Shown: positions 31,701 through 40,603, numbered from the stretch's first letter. The stretch: 45,637 nucleotides of DNA from Ruminococcus sp. (GCF_017464355.1 NZ_JAFUAG010000007.1:1-45637), one strand, 5' to 3'. A program made the numbers and translations. Notes: generated by a model not told the origin, from the letters alone.

Positions 31701-33574
31701 AGCTCGTCAATGTTGTCGTTCAGCCAGTTCATCGAAACTATATCGGCGGCCTTCATGGTCTGACGTTCGATCGGCAAGCCGACTCTTTTCGCTGTTTCAG
31801 CCTGCATGATCGTTCCTTTATCGGTATGAAGTTCACCTGTGAACGGGTCATATCCGCCGTTGACTATGGAGTTTTTGAAAAATGCCAGCAGCTTGTCTGT
31901 GCGGTAGTCGGGGTCATTGACTCTGATGTCAACAACGCCTGTCGAAAGACCGAACCAATATCCTGCAGCCTTTTTTTCTTTCAGCTTTTCACCCAGTTCC
32001 CACGCGCCCGAAAGCACCGACTGCACGATCTGGACATAGTATTTCCCCCAGCTGAAATAGGGTGTGCCGATGTATTCGTCCTTGGTATTACCTATGCGGT
32101 AAAGTCCCGGGCGCTTCAAGGCATCGTTCCTGCTCGAATAGTCGAGATCGGCATAGTATCTCACGCCCTGCGCCGCCAATTTTTCACGGCTGTCGGTGCC
32201 GTTATCATAATTAAGCAGCACCCTGCATTCGGGGTCGATAAGGGACACACCTATCGCAAAGGCATTGAGGTCGCGGTATATAAGCTCACTCTCCGAAGAC
32301 GCAAGATAGCCTATACGTCTTGGCTTTTCACCGCCCTCACGCAGAAGCATATCAGCAGCAAGAATGCCCATAAGGAACGTCGCTTCATAGAGTTTCCCGT
32401 GATAGTATCTTACCGACGAATACTTCTGACCCGCCGAACAGCAGATAAACTTCACGTTCGGGTTTTGCACAGCGGCTTTTAAAGTTTCGGGTATCATGCT
32501 TTCCGACACCGCAAATATTATCTCGTTCTTATCAGCGACCGCCCGCCCGATAGCTTCCTGCGGCTCGCCGATGTAGCGTTCGGTCACAACGTTGTCCCCC
32601 GTAACCTCGTCAACATACAGCCTGCCCGCCTCATGGCTGTCCGTCCAGCGCGAATCGTCGGGCTCAGTATCATAGATGAATGCTGCACGCAGCGGAGAAA
32701 CGGCAGTATATTTTCTTCTGCCGAACAATTTGATAAACGGGTTGGCGGGCTGTTCATTTCTGTCGGGTGCGGATTCAAGATAGGCTATCTCAACGGTGTC
32801 TTTTGCATTGAACTCTGCTCTCGCCATTTTTATGTTCTTGATTATCTGCTCCTCGCTGTCACGGACAAGAGTTTTGAGTGGGAAAATCGAGATGTACATG
32901 AGAAACGCTTCCGACAGCGTGCGGTAGTCGGTAATGCCGAGAGCCTTTCTGCATTTCCTGCAAAAGCTGAAAAACGTCGTTTTCAGCTCAGCGCAGAGAT
33001 TTTCGTCCCATCTGCCGTTCAGGTCCTGCCCCAGCAGGTCGGCAAGGCGCGCATATTCTCCAGGCTCGGAGAACACGATATAAAAATTTTTCGTGGCCGC
33101 ATAAAAATCCATATACTCGGCATAGACCTTGTATTCCCTGGTGTCATCGGGCTTTGGCATTATCCTGTAAACGTCCGCAAGTATAAACTCCATATCGCCG
33201 TATTTAGACACTGAAACGCGCTTGTTTCCCTCCTGAACGTAGTAATCGTTCATGAACTCATAGACCTTTATCGCATCGCGGATACCCTCTTTAAGAAAAG
33301 AATCATACAAGGCAGACCACTTTACGGCAAACTCCGTTCCCTCATCCAGCAGAGGCATGAAATTGTTCGCAAAGGCAGAATTACGTCCCTGCCCCTTGTT
33401 ACCTATGATACGGCTCACGGGAAGCTCCATAAGCCCCAGATGTATCTCACTGCCGCTGCTTTTTGCAGCATCAAGCTCATCAAGCACGGGCAGATAAGGT
33501 GATACGTCCTTTCTCTTAGCTTCTTTTACTGCGTCATCCGCCAGCTTTTTTGCAGCTTTATAGTCCTCTCTCAC
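31697..33574 (-). CDS. ParB-like and BMP-like cytoplasmic sensor protein
   Basis: A 625-residue protein without a signal peptide. The N-terminal part (about 40-140) ends in EGNKRVSV, the G-N-x-R-V-x-x pattern of ParB-like nuclease folds. A helical middle (140-270) follows. The C-terminal half (about 290-560) resembles the basic membrane protein (BMP, PF02608) solute-binding fold, which normally binds nucleosides outside the cell; RAAFIYDTEPDDSRWT and FICCSAGQKYSSVRYYHGKLYEATFLMGILA fit that fold. Here it appears to have been recruited to the cytoplasm. GTG 33574 is preceded by AAGGAGG with a 10-base gap. It overlaps the phosphoesterase gene by 4 bases. Confidence 0.75.
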   Translation of the reverse strand: MREDYKAAKKLADDAVKEAKRKDVSPYLPVLDELDAAKSSGSEIHLGLMELPVSRIIGNKGQGRNSAFANNFMPLLDEGTEFAVKWSALYDSFLKEGIRDAIKVYEFMNDYYVQEGNKRVSVSKYGDMEFILADVYRIMPKPDDTREYKVYAEYMDFYAATKNFYIVFSEPGEYARLADLLGQDLNGRWDENLCAELKTTFFSFCRKCRKALGITDYRTLSEAFLMYISIFPLKTLVRDSEEQIIKNIKMARAEFNAKDTVEIAYLESAPDRNEQPANPFIKLFGRRKYTAVSPLRAAFIYDTEPDDSRWTDSHEAGRLYVDEVTGDNVVTERYIGEPQEAIGRAVADKNEIIFAVSESMIPETLKAAVQNPNVKFICCSAGQKYSSVRYYHGKLYEATFLMGILAADMLLREGGEKPRRIGYLASSESELIYRDLNAFAIGVSLIDPECRVLLNYDNGTDSREKLAAQGVRYYADLDYSSRNDALKRPGLYRIGNTKDEYIGTPYFSWGKYYVQIVQSVLSGAWELGEKLKEKKAAGYWFGLSTGVVDIRVNDPDYRTDKLLAFFKNSIVNGGYDPFTGELHTDKGTIMQAETAKRVGLPIERQTMKAADIVSMNWLNDNIDEL

Positions 33575-33731
33575 GGCTCATGTTCCTCCTTCATATATCG
33601 CATTATCCACTTATGAACTTCGGTATAGTCAGATCGTCTGGCAGCACCCGCGGCGAGCCTTGCTGCTGTCATGATGTTTTCCTGCCAGCGATATGATATT
33701 GGCTATTGCCCCGAAGATCTGATGTACACCC

Positions 33732-33760
33732 ATTATACACCTTTTTCTCCGCAAAGTCAA
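33732..33760 (-). promoter_or_regulatory. Promoter of the BMP-like/phosphoesterase operon
   Basis: On the minus strand, TTGACT (33755-33760), 17-bp spacer, TATAAT (33732-33737). The leader is about 150 nt. Confidence 0.7.
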
Positions 33761-33907
33761 TCAAATGACCGATCTGCGGACATACAAAAGAGCGTCGGGA
33801 TATTCACCGTTTCGGTAAGTGTCCCGACAACGCACCGCAGGCACAGTGGGATCAGTTTATCAGCGGATATCGACCCTTGCGGCTATGACCTTTGAACTGT
33901 GAACACA
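33761..33907 (+). other. Intergenic region with remnant of an upstream paralogue's 3' end
   Basis: No intact gene. The 36 bases at 33861-33896 match the end of the 29877-30557 gene (and its stop codon) at 29 positions. In that frame they read STLAAMTFEL and stop, against SDLAPMIFEL and stop. This looks like the tail of a duplicated, mostly lost copy. Confidence 0.45.
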
Positions 33908-33936
33908 AAAAGCCCCGAAAGTACTTCGGGGCTTTG
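33908..33936 (-). terminator. Terminator of the HD-GYP operon
   Basis: A long stem AAAGCCCCGAA / TTCGGGGCTTT spanning 33908-33936 with a small AT-rich loop; on the minus strand it is followed by TTTTTGTG. Confidence 0.75.
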
Positions 33937-34033
33937 ATCATCGTAAACGACATTGTATCTCCGACACAAAATGCCTGCAGCAGCTGTGAGCAGGATATGT
34001 AAGAAAAACTTTGCCGCTTGATATACTGCTTTG

Positions 34034-35503
34034 TTACAGGCCGTATATGGACATGGCCATAAGTATGCTGCCAACGATGGCACGCAGTTCGGCGATGACC
34101 TCGGGGGTACCCTCGACCACTGTCCTGCCGTCCCCTGAAATGGCTGCCTCCTCCAGCTTGGCGGCCTTTTCGGAGATATCCATGGCGCCCACGGTCTTTG
34201 AGGCGCTTTTCAGCGAATGGATATAAACACGGTACTGCTCCAGATTTCCGCAGGCTACGCATTCTTCCAGGTGGCGCACCCTGTCATCGGAGCTGCCTGT
34301 GAACTCGGTGAGCATCTCGGCATAGAACTCGGTATCGTTCATGCAGTATTTCATGCCCACGGCGGTATCAAGGCCGTTGGCCTCCAGCATGGAAAGAAAA
34401 CCGAAAACGAACTCGCTGTCGTCGGTCTGCTTCTGCTCCACTGCCACACCTTCATCGCTGACCAGGTAGGCATCGGGGTCCTCACGCATACTGTACTCGG
34501 TATCCTCGGCTATCATCTCCAGCATGATGTCGGCAAACCTCGGGTCGAACTGGGTGCCCTTGCCGTTTATAAGCTCGCTGCGGATATATTCCTGGGCGAA
34601 GACATCGTGGTAGCTTCGCCTTGAAGACATGGCATCGTAGGCATCGGCCACTGCTATTATCCTGGCCTCCTCGGGGATATCCTCGCCTTTCAGCCCGTCG
34701 GGATAGCCTGTGCCGTCATACCTTTCGTGGTGCCACCTGGCGGCCACGGCAAGCTCGGGCATCTCGGTTATGCGCTTAAGGATATCATGCCCCACTACAG
34801 GGTGCTGCTTGATGATATCATACTCCTCGGGAGTAAGCTTGGTGGGCTTGTTTATGACAGAGTCGGGCACACCTATCTTGCCTACATCGTGCAGCAGACC
34901 CATCATGTATATACGCTCCTGGAACTCCTCTGGATAGCCCGCACTTCTGGCTATCTCCCTGGAATATTCAGCCACACGGGTAGAATGGCCGTTGGTGTAC
35001 TTATCCTTGGCATCGACCGCCCCTGCCAGTGTTTCTACCACCTGCATGGAGAGCCTTTCGTTCCTGCGGTGTTCCTCTATAAAATCGGCGCTGAGCTTTT
35101 TGGCCTCTTTTTTCAGGTCCCGCTGCAGCCTGTTGAGTTCGATGGTATTCTTGACCCTCAGCAGCAGCACCGAGGCCACAAAGGGCTTGCCCACAAAGTC
35201 CGCAGCCCCTGAGGTCAGCGCCTTTGTCTCGGTCTCAGCGTCATCGTCCGCCGTAAGGAAGATAACGGGGATATTTCTGGCATTGTGGTCAGCTTTGAGC
35301 TTCTGAATAGTTTCAAAGCCGTCTATGCCCGTCATATGTACGTCCAGCAGGATAAGGTCGGGCTTGTGCCCCTTGATATACTCCAGCAGCTCCTCTCCCG
35401 AGGTCAGGCAGTCTACACGGTAGCCGTAAAGACTGAGAATACGATCTGCTATTTTAAGATTACCCTTGTCGTCATCAGCGACAGCTATCAGGTATTCTTC
35501 CAT
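34034..35503 (-). CDS. REC-HD-GYP-Hpt regulator, c-di-GMP phosphodiesterase
   Basis: A 489-residue cytoplasmic protein. The receiver domain (1-120) has phospho-acceptor Asp54. The HD-GYP domain (about 150-335) shows HSTRVAEYS, the HD of LLHDVGKIGVPD, HPVVGHDIL and the HHERYDGTGYPDGL signature, so it should hydrolyse c-di-GMP fully. The C-terminal Hpt helix bundle (about 370-485) has the phospho-His in YIHSLKSASK. Receiver, enzyme and phosphotransfer domains in one chain suggest a relay hub. It starts 19 bases after a receiver-only protein gene, which may exchange phosphate with the Hpt. AAAGGAG lies upstream. No kinase gene is adjacent. Confidence 0.92.
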   Translation of the reverse strand: MEEYLIAVADDDKGNLKIADRILSLYGYRVDCLTSGEELLEYIKGHKPDLILLDVHMTGIDGFETIQKLKADHNARNIPVIFLTADDDAETETKALTSGAADFVGKPFVASVLLLRVKNTIELNRLQRDLKKEAKKLSADFIEEHRRNERLSMQVVETLAGAVDAKDKYTNGHSTRVAEYSREIARSAGYPEEFQERIYMMGLLHDVGKIGVPDSVINKPTKLTPEEYDIIKQHPVVGHDILKRITEMPELAVAARWHHERYDGTGYPDGLKGEDIPEEARIIAVADAYDAMSSRRSYHDVFAQEYIRSELINGKGTQFDPRFADIMLEMIAEDTEYSMREDPDAYLVSDEGVAVEQKQTDDSEFVFGFLSMLEANGLDTAVGMKYCMNDTEFYAEMLTEFTGSSDDRVRHLEECVACGNLEQYRVYIHSLKSASKTVGAMDISEKAAKLEEAAISGDGRTVVEGTPEVIAELRAIVGSILMAMSIYGL

Positions 35504-35522
35504 ATTCTCCCACTCCTTTTCC

Positions 35523-35885
35523 TCAGATATCAGCGCTTTCCAGCACTTCCATTAATGCCGCGGCTTCCACCGGCTTTGCAAGGCAGCCCACTGCTCCAAG
35601 CCTGTCGGCGGCAGCATACACTTCATCGTCAAGTGTGCCCGTCATCAGGCAGACCTTAGCCTCAGCGGTATCCCCCTCTGCCCTTATCCTTTCAAGAACA
35701 GCTATGCCGTTCTCATCAGGCATTTCCACATCCAGCAGAACGAGATCGGCACCCCCAGCCTTAAGCTTTGCTATACCGTCACTGCCGTTTTCTGCACCTA
35801 TGGAAGTATGGCCTTTCTTCTTTAATATGAACCCCACCATTCTTGCGACCATAGGGTCATCATCTATTATAAGTATCTTACTCAT
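35523..35885 (-). CDS. Stand-alone receiver-domain response regulator
   Basis: A 120-residue receiver domain only, CheY- or Spo0F-like. The acidic pocket (Asp8-Asp10), phospho-acceptor Asp52 (LVLLDVEMPDENG), Thr (LMTGT) and Lys (CLAKPVE) of the active site are all in place. AAGGGGTG fits ATG 35885; an upstream 16-residue extension lacks a site. It is the first gene of a two-gene operon with REC-HD-GYP-Hpt and probably accepts or donates phosphate through the Hpt His. Confidence 0.9.
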   Translation of the reverse strand: MSKILIIDDDPMVARMVGFILKKKGHTSIGAENGSDGIAKLKAGGADLVLLDVEMPDENGIAVLERIRAEGDTAEAKVCLMTGTLDDEVYAAADRLGAVGCLAKPVEAAALMEVLESADI

Positions 35886-35971
35886 GCTCTCACCCCTTGA
35901 GAAAAATGTCCCCATTTCATGCAACACCGCCAAAAAGCAGAGTTAAACGCACGGGAAGTGTTGTCTATATT

Positions 35972-36000
35972 ATTATAGCACATCTTTCTCACATAATCAA
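35972..36000 (-). promoter_or_regulatory. Promoter of the REC/HD-GYP operon
   Basis: On the minus strand, TTGATT (35995-36000), 17-bp spacer, TATAAT (35972-35977). The rest of the gap to 36147 shows no gene and no recognisable feature. Confidence 0.65.
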
Positions 36001-36147
36001 GGGGTTATTAAAAAATAATTTTATAGTTAAATGATTTAAAACGTTTAAGCTGCGGCTGTTCTGGCCGATTACACTATTTTCGCAATTTCAGCGGAAAATT
36101 TTCTGCATTCAGACAGCTGCAAACCACGGAATTATTGCTGTTCCCCC

Positions 36148-36176
36148 TTGCAAGAAACTTGAAAATGTGGTATAAT
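36148..36176 (+). promoter_or_regulatory. Promoter of the LytTR regulator
   Basis: TTGCAA (36148-36153), 17-bp spacer, TATAAT (36171-36176). Confidence 0.7.
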
Positions 36177-36208
36177 CAAGCTGGTATATTTTGTGGAGGT
36201 GGTCAGTT

Positions 36209-36910
36209 ATGCGTGTGGCTGTATGCGATGATGAGCAATGCTTCATCAAGTATTTCAGGGGTATCATGGACAGAATGTATAACAGCCTTGATATCATCAC
36301 CGATGAATTCTCCGGCGGCGAAGAGCTGCTCAAGGCTTTCAAATTCAAAGCCTACGATGTGGTCTTCCTTGATATAGAAATGCCCGATATGGACGGCATT
36401 ACCCTTGCCCGCAAGCTGAGGGAACTGAGTGCGGAGGTATGCATAGTTTTCCTGACGGGGCACATCGAGTACGCTATCAAGGGCTACGAGGTAAATGCCC
36501 TGAGGTACCTGACCAAGCCTGCGGACGAGAAGAAGGTCAAGGAAGTCATCGACTATGTCCTCAGCAAGCAGGAGGGTGTGAAGTCTATCTGGGTGAAGAC
36601 CAATGACGGCGCCCAGAAGGTCGCTCTGGCAGATATAATCTTCATCGAAGCCCAAAACCAGAATGTGGTCATAAACACCGTAAAGGGCAGCTACTCTGTC
36701 AGGGGAAATATCAGCGACTACGAGGTGGAGCTGACCCCCCACGGTTTTTTCAGGATACACAGGGGGTACCTTATCTCATTATCAAAGGTACTGCGCATAG
36801 GCAGCAAGTCCGTGGTCATGGAGGATAATTCCGACCTGCCTGTCAGCAGGAGCAAGGAATCAAAACTGCGGGAGACATTGTTCTCATACGTCAGCGGCGA
36901 AGCCTTCTGA
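36209..36910 (+). CDS. LytTR-family response regulator (orphan)
   Basis: A 233-residue transcription factor. The receiver (1-120) has D7/D8, phospho-acceptor Asp55 (VVFLDIEMPDMDG), Thr and Lys (YLTKPADEKK). The LytTR DNA-binding domain (about 135-230) has I-F-I-E-A-Q-N, the S-V-R-G strand, the H-G-F-F-R-I-H-R-G-Y-L signature, and the LPVSRSKESKL end. LytTR proteins bind direct repeats upstream of target genes. No kinase gene is adjacent, so it is an orphan here. GGAGGTGG sets ATG 36209; a longer TTG-initiated frame is unlikely. Confidence 0.92.
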   Translation: MRVAVCDDEQCFIKYFRGIMDRMYNSLDIITDEFSGGEELLKAFKFKAYDVVFLDIEMPDMDGITLARKLRELSAEVCIVFLTGHIEYAIKGYEVNALRYLTKPADEKKVKEVIDYVLSKQEGVKSIWVKTNDGAQKVALADIIFIEAQNQNVVINTVKGSYSVRGNISDYEVELTPHGFFRIHRGYLISLSKVLRIGSKSVVMEDNSDLPVSRSKESKLRETLFSYVSGEAF

Positions 36911-36940
36911 TGTATCGTGCAGACAATATCTACAACAAAA

Positions 36941-36975
36941 AAGCGGGCAGCTGCGAAGCTGTCCGCTTGAATTTT
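36941..36975. terminator. Bidirectional terminator
   Basis: AAGCGGGCAGCT (36941-36952) pairs with AGCTGTCCGCTT (36957-36968), with T-rich ends in both directions. Confidence 0.85.
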
Positions 36976-36981
36976 TATTTA

Positions 36982-38484
36982 TCAATCGTAGAACATTACC
37001 ACAGGTGTGCCAAGCTCAACATTGTCGTAGACGTACTTTGCGCCGTCATAAGGCATATTTATGCAGCCGTGAGAACCGTTCCACTGGTAGATAGTACCGC
37101 CGAAAGCACCGCGCCAGGTGGAGTCGTGCATACCTATACCGCAGAGGGAAACATTGTTCCAGTAGTTGCAGGTGGTATCCCACTCATCGCCGTCAGCGTT
37201 ACTGTCCTTCATGCGCTTGTTGGTCTCCTTGGACCACAGCTTGTAAACACCCTCAAGGGTAGTTCTTGCAGCGGAGGTGGTCTGTCCTGAAACGATGTAG
37301 CAGGTGTATTCTTCCTTGCCGTCCTTGTAGTACCACATCTGCTGGTTGGTCAGGTCTACCTCGATATAGGTCTTGCCGATATCGTCATTTTCGCTTCTGG
37401 CAGACTCAACACCTGTGTACTCAAAGGGGCCGTCCGAATAATATATGGGGTCAATGGAGTCAACGCTCTGGCCGTCCTCCAGCAGACCTACCAGCTGTTC
37501 AACGGTAGCGTCCTGATATATCCACCAGCCGTAAAGTCCGTCATCGCCCGGGTCTACCTTTACCTTGCCCTGCAGTGTGGACTTGAACGTCCTTGTGGTC
37601 TTGAAAGTATCGTACTTTGCAGCCAGATCTTCAACATACTTGGTAACTGCATCTCTGTCCACCACATAGTTGCCCATGTCGTCCATATCTATGAGGGTCA
37701 GCAGCTTTTTGCCTGTCAGCACCTCGGTGGTGTAATCAAAATCGTAGGTGATAGAGATGTTGAACACCTTGTTCAGCGCCTCACACTGTTCCGTGAAAGC
37801 ATCGGAGGTTATGGAGGGTACTGCGTAGCAGCCTGTGCCCTTATCAAGCTTTACCTCAAACTCGCCTTTGCCCAGCGCCCCGACAACTGCTTCCTCAAGC
37901 TTTGCCATGTCAGTTACCTTGTTGCCCTGGACCTCTTCCCTGATGACATAGCCGTCATCAGTCATATCCAGCCAGGCATCTGTAGTGGAGGTATTTCCCC
38001 AATCCTGGGCTGAAAGCACCTCGCTCAGCGTGCCCTGGTCGTAGGTGGCCTCATCGGTATAGGTAAGGTCTGTCCTGCCTGCGTAGCCCGAGAACCACAG
38101 GCCGTGGTTCACGCTGTCATAAAGCTTCTTTATCTCCCCTGCGGCATTGCGCTTGTAGCCGAAATCTGCGGGGTTTATAACGAACTCCTGTCCGTCTATG
38201 GCAGTTATGGTGAACTTCTCGGGTATCTTATCCGCTTTCAGCGCCTTTACTGCCTCTTCATAGGTCTTTCCGCTGACATCTACCCCGTTGATAAAGGTAT
38301 CTGCCAGGAATTTATTTCCGTAATAGACCCTGCCTGCACCGTATGAAACGCCCAGCACAGCCACCAGCGCCGCCAGCACTGTACCGCAGATCAGAGCCGT
38401 CTGATTTCTGACTTTCTTTCTGCCCTTTTTTTTGCTCCCTGCAGATGAGAGTTTTTTGCTGTATCCTGCAGCTTCTGCACTCAT
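36982..38484 (-). CDS. L,D-transpeptidase (YkuD) cell-wall enzyme
   Basis: A 500-residue membrane-anchored enzyme. A basic, short cytoplasmic head is followed by one membrane helix (about 30-53), and two peptidoglycan-binding-like repeats (PG_binding_4 type, about 65-185 and 195-340). The YkuD catalytic domain (about 370-500) has the H-x-x-x-x-x motif (GIGMHDS, about 453) and the catalytic Cys474 in SHGCINMP. It would form 3-3 crosslinks or attach proteins to peptidoglycan outside the cell. It has its own promoter. Confidence 0.9.
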   Translation of the reverse strand: MSAEAAGYSKKLSSAGSKKKGRKKVRNQTALICGTVLAALVAVLGVSYGAGRVYYGNKFLADTFINGVDVSGKTYEEAVKALKADKIPEKFTITAIDGQEFVINPADFGYKRNAAGEIKKLYDSVNHGLWFSGYAGRTDLTYTDEATYDQGTLSEVLSAQDWGNTSTTDAWLDMTDDGYVIREEVQGNKVTDMAKLEEAVVGALGKGEFEVKLDKGTGCYAVPSITSDAFTEQCEALNKVFNISITYDFDYTTEVLTGKKLLTLIDMDDMGNYVVDRDAVTKYVEDLAAKYDTFKTTRTFKSTLQGKVKVDPGDDGLYGWWIYQDATVEQLVGLLEDGQSVDSIDPIYYSDGPFEYTGVESARSENDDIGKTYIEVDLTNQQMWYYKDGKEEYTCYIVSGQTTSAARTTLEGVYKLWSKETNKRMKDSNADGDEWDTTCNYWNNVSLCGIGMHDSTWRGAFGGTIYQWNGSHGCINMPYDGAKYVYDNVELGTPVVMFYD

Positions 38485-38548
38485 TTGAATTATCCTTCCT
38501 CACACATTACTATCCGAAAAATATACAAATTCCTGTTTATATAGATTC

Positions 38549-38578
38549 ATTATACCACAAACCGACTTGATTTGTCTA
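38549..38578 (-). promoter_or_regulatory. Promoter of the L,D-transpeptidase gene
   Basis: On the minus strand, TAGACA (38573-38578), 18-bp spacer, TATAAT (38549-38554). Confidence 0.6.
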
Positions 38579-38700
38579 GAGGACAGCGTCCATTTCGCTG
38601 CAAAATCTTCAACAAATTTTAAAGAACAAAAATAAGCAGATATGTATATTTTTCTTTCGGCAATAATTGCTAGCCAAATTTTTGTACAAATATACAAAAC

Positions 38701-38733
38701 GAGCAGCTGACGTCCCTGAAGACACAGCTGCTC
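38701..38733 (-). terminator. Terminator of the small membrane protein gene
   Basis: GAGCAGCTG (38701-38709) pairs with CAGCTGCTC (38725-38733); on the minus strand it is followed by GTTTTG. Confidence 0.7.
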
Positions 38734-38745
38734 GCCTCGCTGTCA

Positions 38746-38919
38746 TCAGCCCAGCATATCAGACAGTTCATCCATGAAGCTGCCCGCAGAACGCAGGGCT
38801 CTGCCTGCGCGGGCTTTCAGCCTGCGGCTGCTGCGGCGAGCCTTCCGTGACAGGCCGAAGACCAGTGTGCCCACGGTTATGCCTGCGGATATGCCCCGTA
38901 TCAACGGCTTTGCAAACAT
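38746..38919 (-). CDS. Small membrane protein with basic tail
   Basis: A 57-residue protein. One hydrophobic helix (about 7-24, LIRGISAGITVGTLVFGL) is followed by a highly basic stretch (KARRSSRRLKARAGR) and an acidic end. It resembles in general shape the YtxH-type single-pass small proteins, but no family motif is present. AAAGGAGGG 7 bases before ATG 38919 sets the start; upstream codons to 39015 carry no site. Function is unknown. Confidence 0.65.
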   Translation of the reverse strand: MFAKPLIRGISAGITVGTLVFGLSRKARRSSRRLKARAGRALRSAGSFMDELSDMLG

Positions 38920-39126
38920 TGCTGTCCCTCCTTTCCTCGCTGAACAAAAAGTTCGTTCATATGCCTTAATATTTTTCGCAGATATCATCTGTCTATTCAC
39001 GAAAAAATTTCCCACTGCAATTCATTTTGCATGAACATTACAGTTACATAAATTTATTGAGCATTCTTTTTGACAAAAATAACAAAATCCACCAAAAAAT
39101 TTATTTATATTTTCTTGTCTGATGAC

Positions 39127-39155
39127 TTTACTTTTACGGGAAAATAAGTTATAAT
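39127..39155 (+). promoter_or_regulatory. Probable promoter of the leuC-leuD operon
   Basis: TTTACT (39127-39132), 17-bp spacer, TATAAT (39150-39155), with a second overlapping TATAAT at 39155-39160. No T-box leader is seen. Confidence 0.55.
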
Positions 39156-39200
39156 ATAATAGTATTAGAATAATTGCTTTACAAGGAGAAGATCAGAATT

Positions 39201-40463
39201 ATGGGTATGACAATGACTCAGAAGATCCTCGCAGCCCATGCAGGGCTCGATGAAGTCAAGGCAGGACAGCTTATTATGGCTGACCTCGACCTGGTGTTAG
39301 GCAACGACGTTACCACGCCTGTTGCTATCAACGAGTTTAACAAGGCGGGCTTCACGGACATTTTCAACAAGGACAAGATCACCATGGTGATGGATCACTT
39401 CACACCGAACAAGGACATCAAGGCTGCACAGCAGTGCAAGCAGTGCCGTGAGTTTGCATCGAAGTACGATATCACCCATTACTACGACGTAGGCGATGTG
39501 GGCATCGAGCACGCACTGCTCCCCGAAAAAGGCCTGGTGGTCCCCGGGGACGCTGTTATCGGCGCTGACTCTCACACCTGCACCTACGGTGCCCTGGGCG
39601 CATTCTCCACAGGCGTAGGCTCAACGGATATGTGCGCAGGAATGGCCGCAGGCAAGACCTGGTTCAGGGTGCCCTCGGCTATCAAGTTCAACATAGTAGG
39701 CAAGCTGCCCAGATACAGCGCTGCCAAGGACGTTATCCTCCACATCATCGGCATGATAGGCGTGGACGGCGCCCTTTACCGTTCTATGGAGTTCTCGGGT
39801 GAAGGACTTAAGAACTTGACCATGGAAGACAGGCTCTGCATGGCCAACATGGCTATCGAAGCAGGTGCAAAGAACGGCATCTTCGCTGTTGATGAGGTAA
39901 CTAAGGAATACCTCAAGGGCAGGACTGACAGGGAGTACAAGGTATTTGAGGCTGACGCTGACGCTGAGTACGATGAGGAATACACCATCGACCTGAGCGA
40001 GATAAAGCCCACTGTAGCTTTCCCTCATCTGCCTGAGAATGCAAGGACATTCGATGATATCCCCGAGGTCAAGATAGACCAGGTGGTCATCGGTTCATGT
40101 ACCAACGGCCGTATCGAGGACCTGAGGGCAGCAGCTGAGATACTTAAGGACAAGAAGGTAGCTGACCATGTGAGATGCATAGTTATCCCCGCCACACAGA
40201 ATATCTACATGACCGCCATGAAGGAGGGTCTGCTGGAAATATTCATCAATGCGGGCTGTGCAGTTTCAACACCTACCTGCGGCCCCTGCCTTGGCGGACA
40301 TATGGGCATACTGGCAGCAGGCGAAAGGGCTGTGGCTACCACCAACAGAAACTTCGTAGGCAGAATGGGACACCCCGAGTCGGAAGTTTATCTGGCTTCC
40401 CCCTACGTTGCAGCAGCTTCGGCTGTAGCAGGAAAGATCGCTCAGCCAAGCGACGTTATGTGA
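39201..40463 (+). CDS. leuC: 3-Isopropylmalate dehydratase large subunit
   Basis: A 420-residue aconitase-family subunit that, with LeuD, interconverts 2- and 3-isopropylmalate in leucine synthesis (EC 4.2.1.33). It begins [13 protein letters not shown], as archaeal-type LeuC proteins do. The three cysteine ligands of the [4Fe-4S] cluster are seen in the GSCTNGR motif and in the C-G-P-C motif (PTCGPCLGG). The length of about 420 and the start fit the archaeal/bacterial LeuC type 2 class, which can overlap functionally with homoaconitase. AAGGAG lies 12 bases upstream of ATG 39201. It leads an unusual operon in which two small unknown genes lie before leuD. Confidence 0.93.
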   Translation: MGMTMTQKILAAHAGLDEVKAGQLIMADLDLVLGNDVTTPVAINEFNKAGFTDIFNKDKITMVMDHFTPNKDIKAAQQCKQCREFASKYDITHYYDVGDVGIEHALLPEKGLVVPGDAVIGADSHTCTYGALGAFSTGVGSTDMCAGMAAGKTWFRVPSAIKFNIVGKLPRYSAAKDVILHIIGMIGVDGALYRSMEFSGEGLKNLTMEDRLCMANMAIEAGAKNGIFAVDEVTKEYLKGRTDREYKVFEADADAEYDEEYTIDLSEIKPTVAFPHLPENARTFDDIPEVKIDQVVIGSCTNGRIEDLRAAAEILKDKKVADHVRCIVIPATQNIYMTAMKEGLLEIFINAGCAVSTPTCGPCLGGHMGILAAGERAVATTNRNFVGRMGHPESEVYLASPYVAAASAVAGKIAQPSDVM

Positions 40464-40469
40464 TTTGAA

Positions 40470-40585
40470 TGATATCTGCTTCAGGCGGGGGCGCCTGAGA
40501 TAACGGCAGATGATATGGGTTTATGTGGATTTGGAATAAGAACGGCTTCAGCTGACAGCGCGGCGCCGTTTACAGCTGATGTGTT
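40470..40585 (+). other. Structured spacer RNA inside the leu operon
   Basis: Two strong folded elements between leuC and the next gene. First, ATCTGC (40474-40479) with GCAGAT (40506-40511) encloses TCAGGCG (40481-40487) with CGCCTGA (40492-40498). Second, TTCAGCTG near 40546-40553 can pair with CAGCTGA near 40573-40579 around a GC-rich core. Neither has a T-run, so they are unlikely terminators and may be processing or stability elements. Confidence 0.5.
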
Positions 40586-40603
40586 CTTCAGAGGGTATGG
40601 AAA

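Noticed and set aside
39016-39200. T-box or leucine riboswitch upstream of leuC
   Set aside because: The gap between predicted start and gene is only about 40 bases and shows no T-box motif or strong fold.
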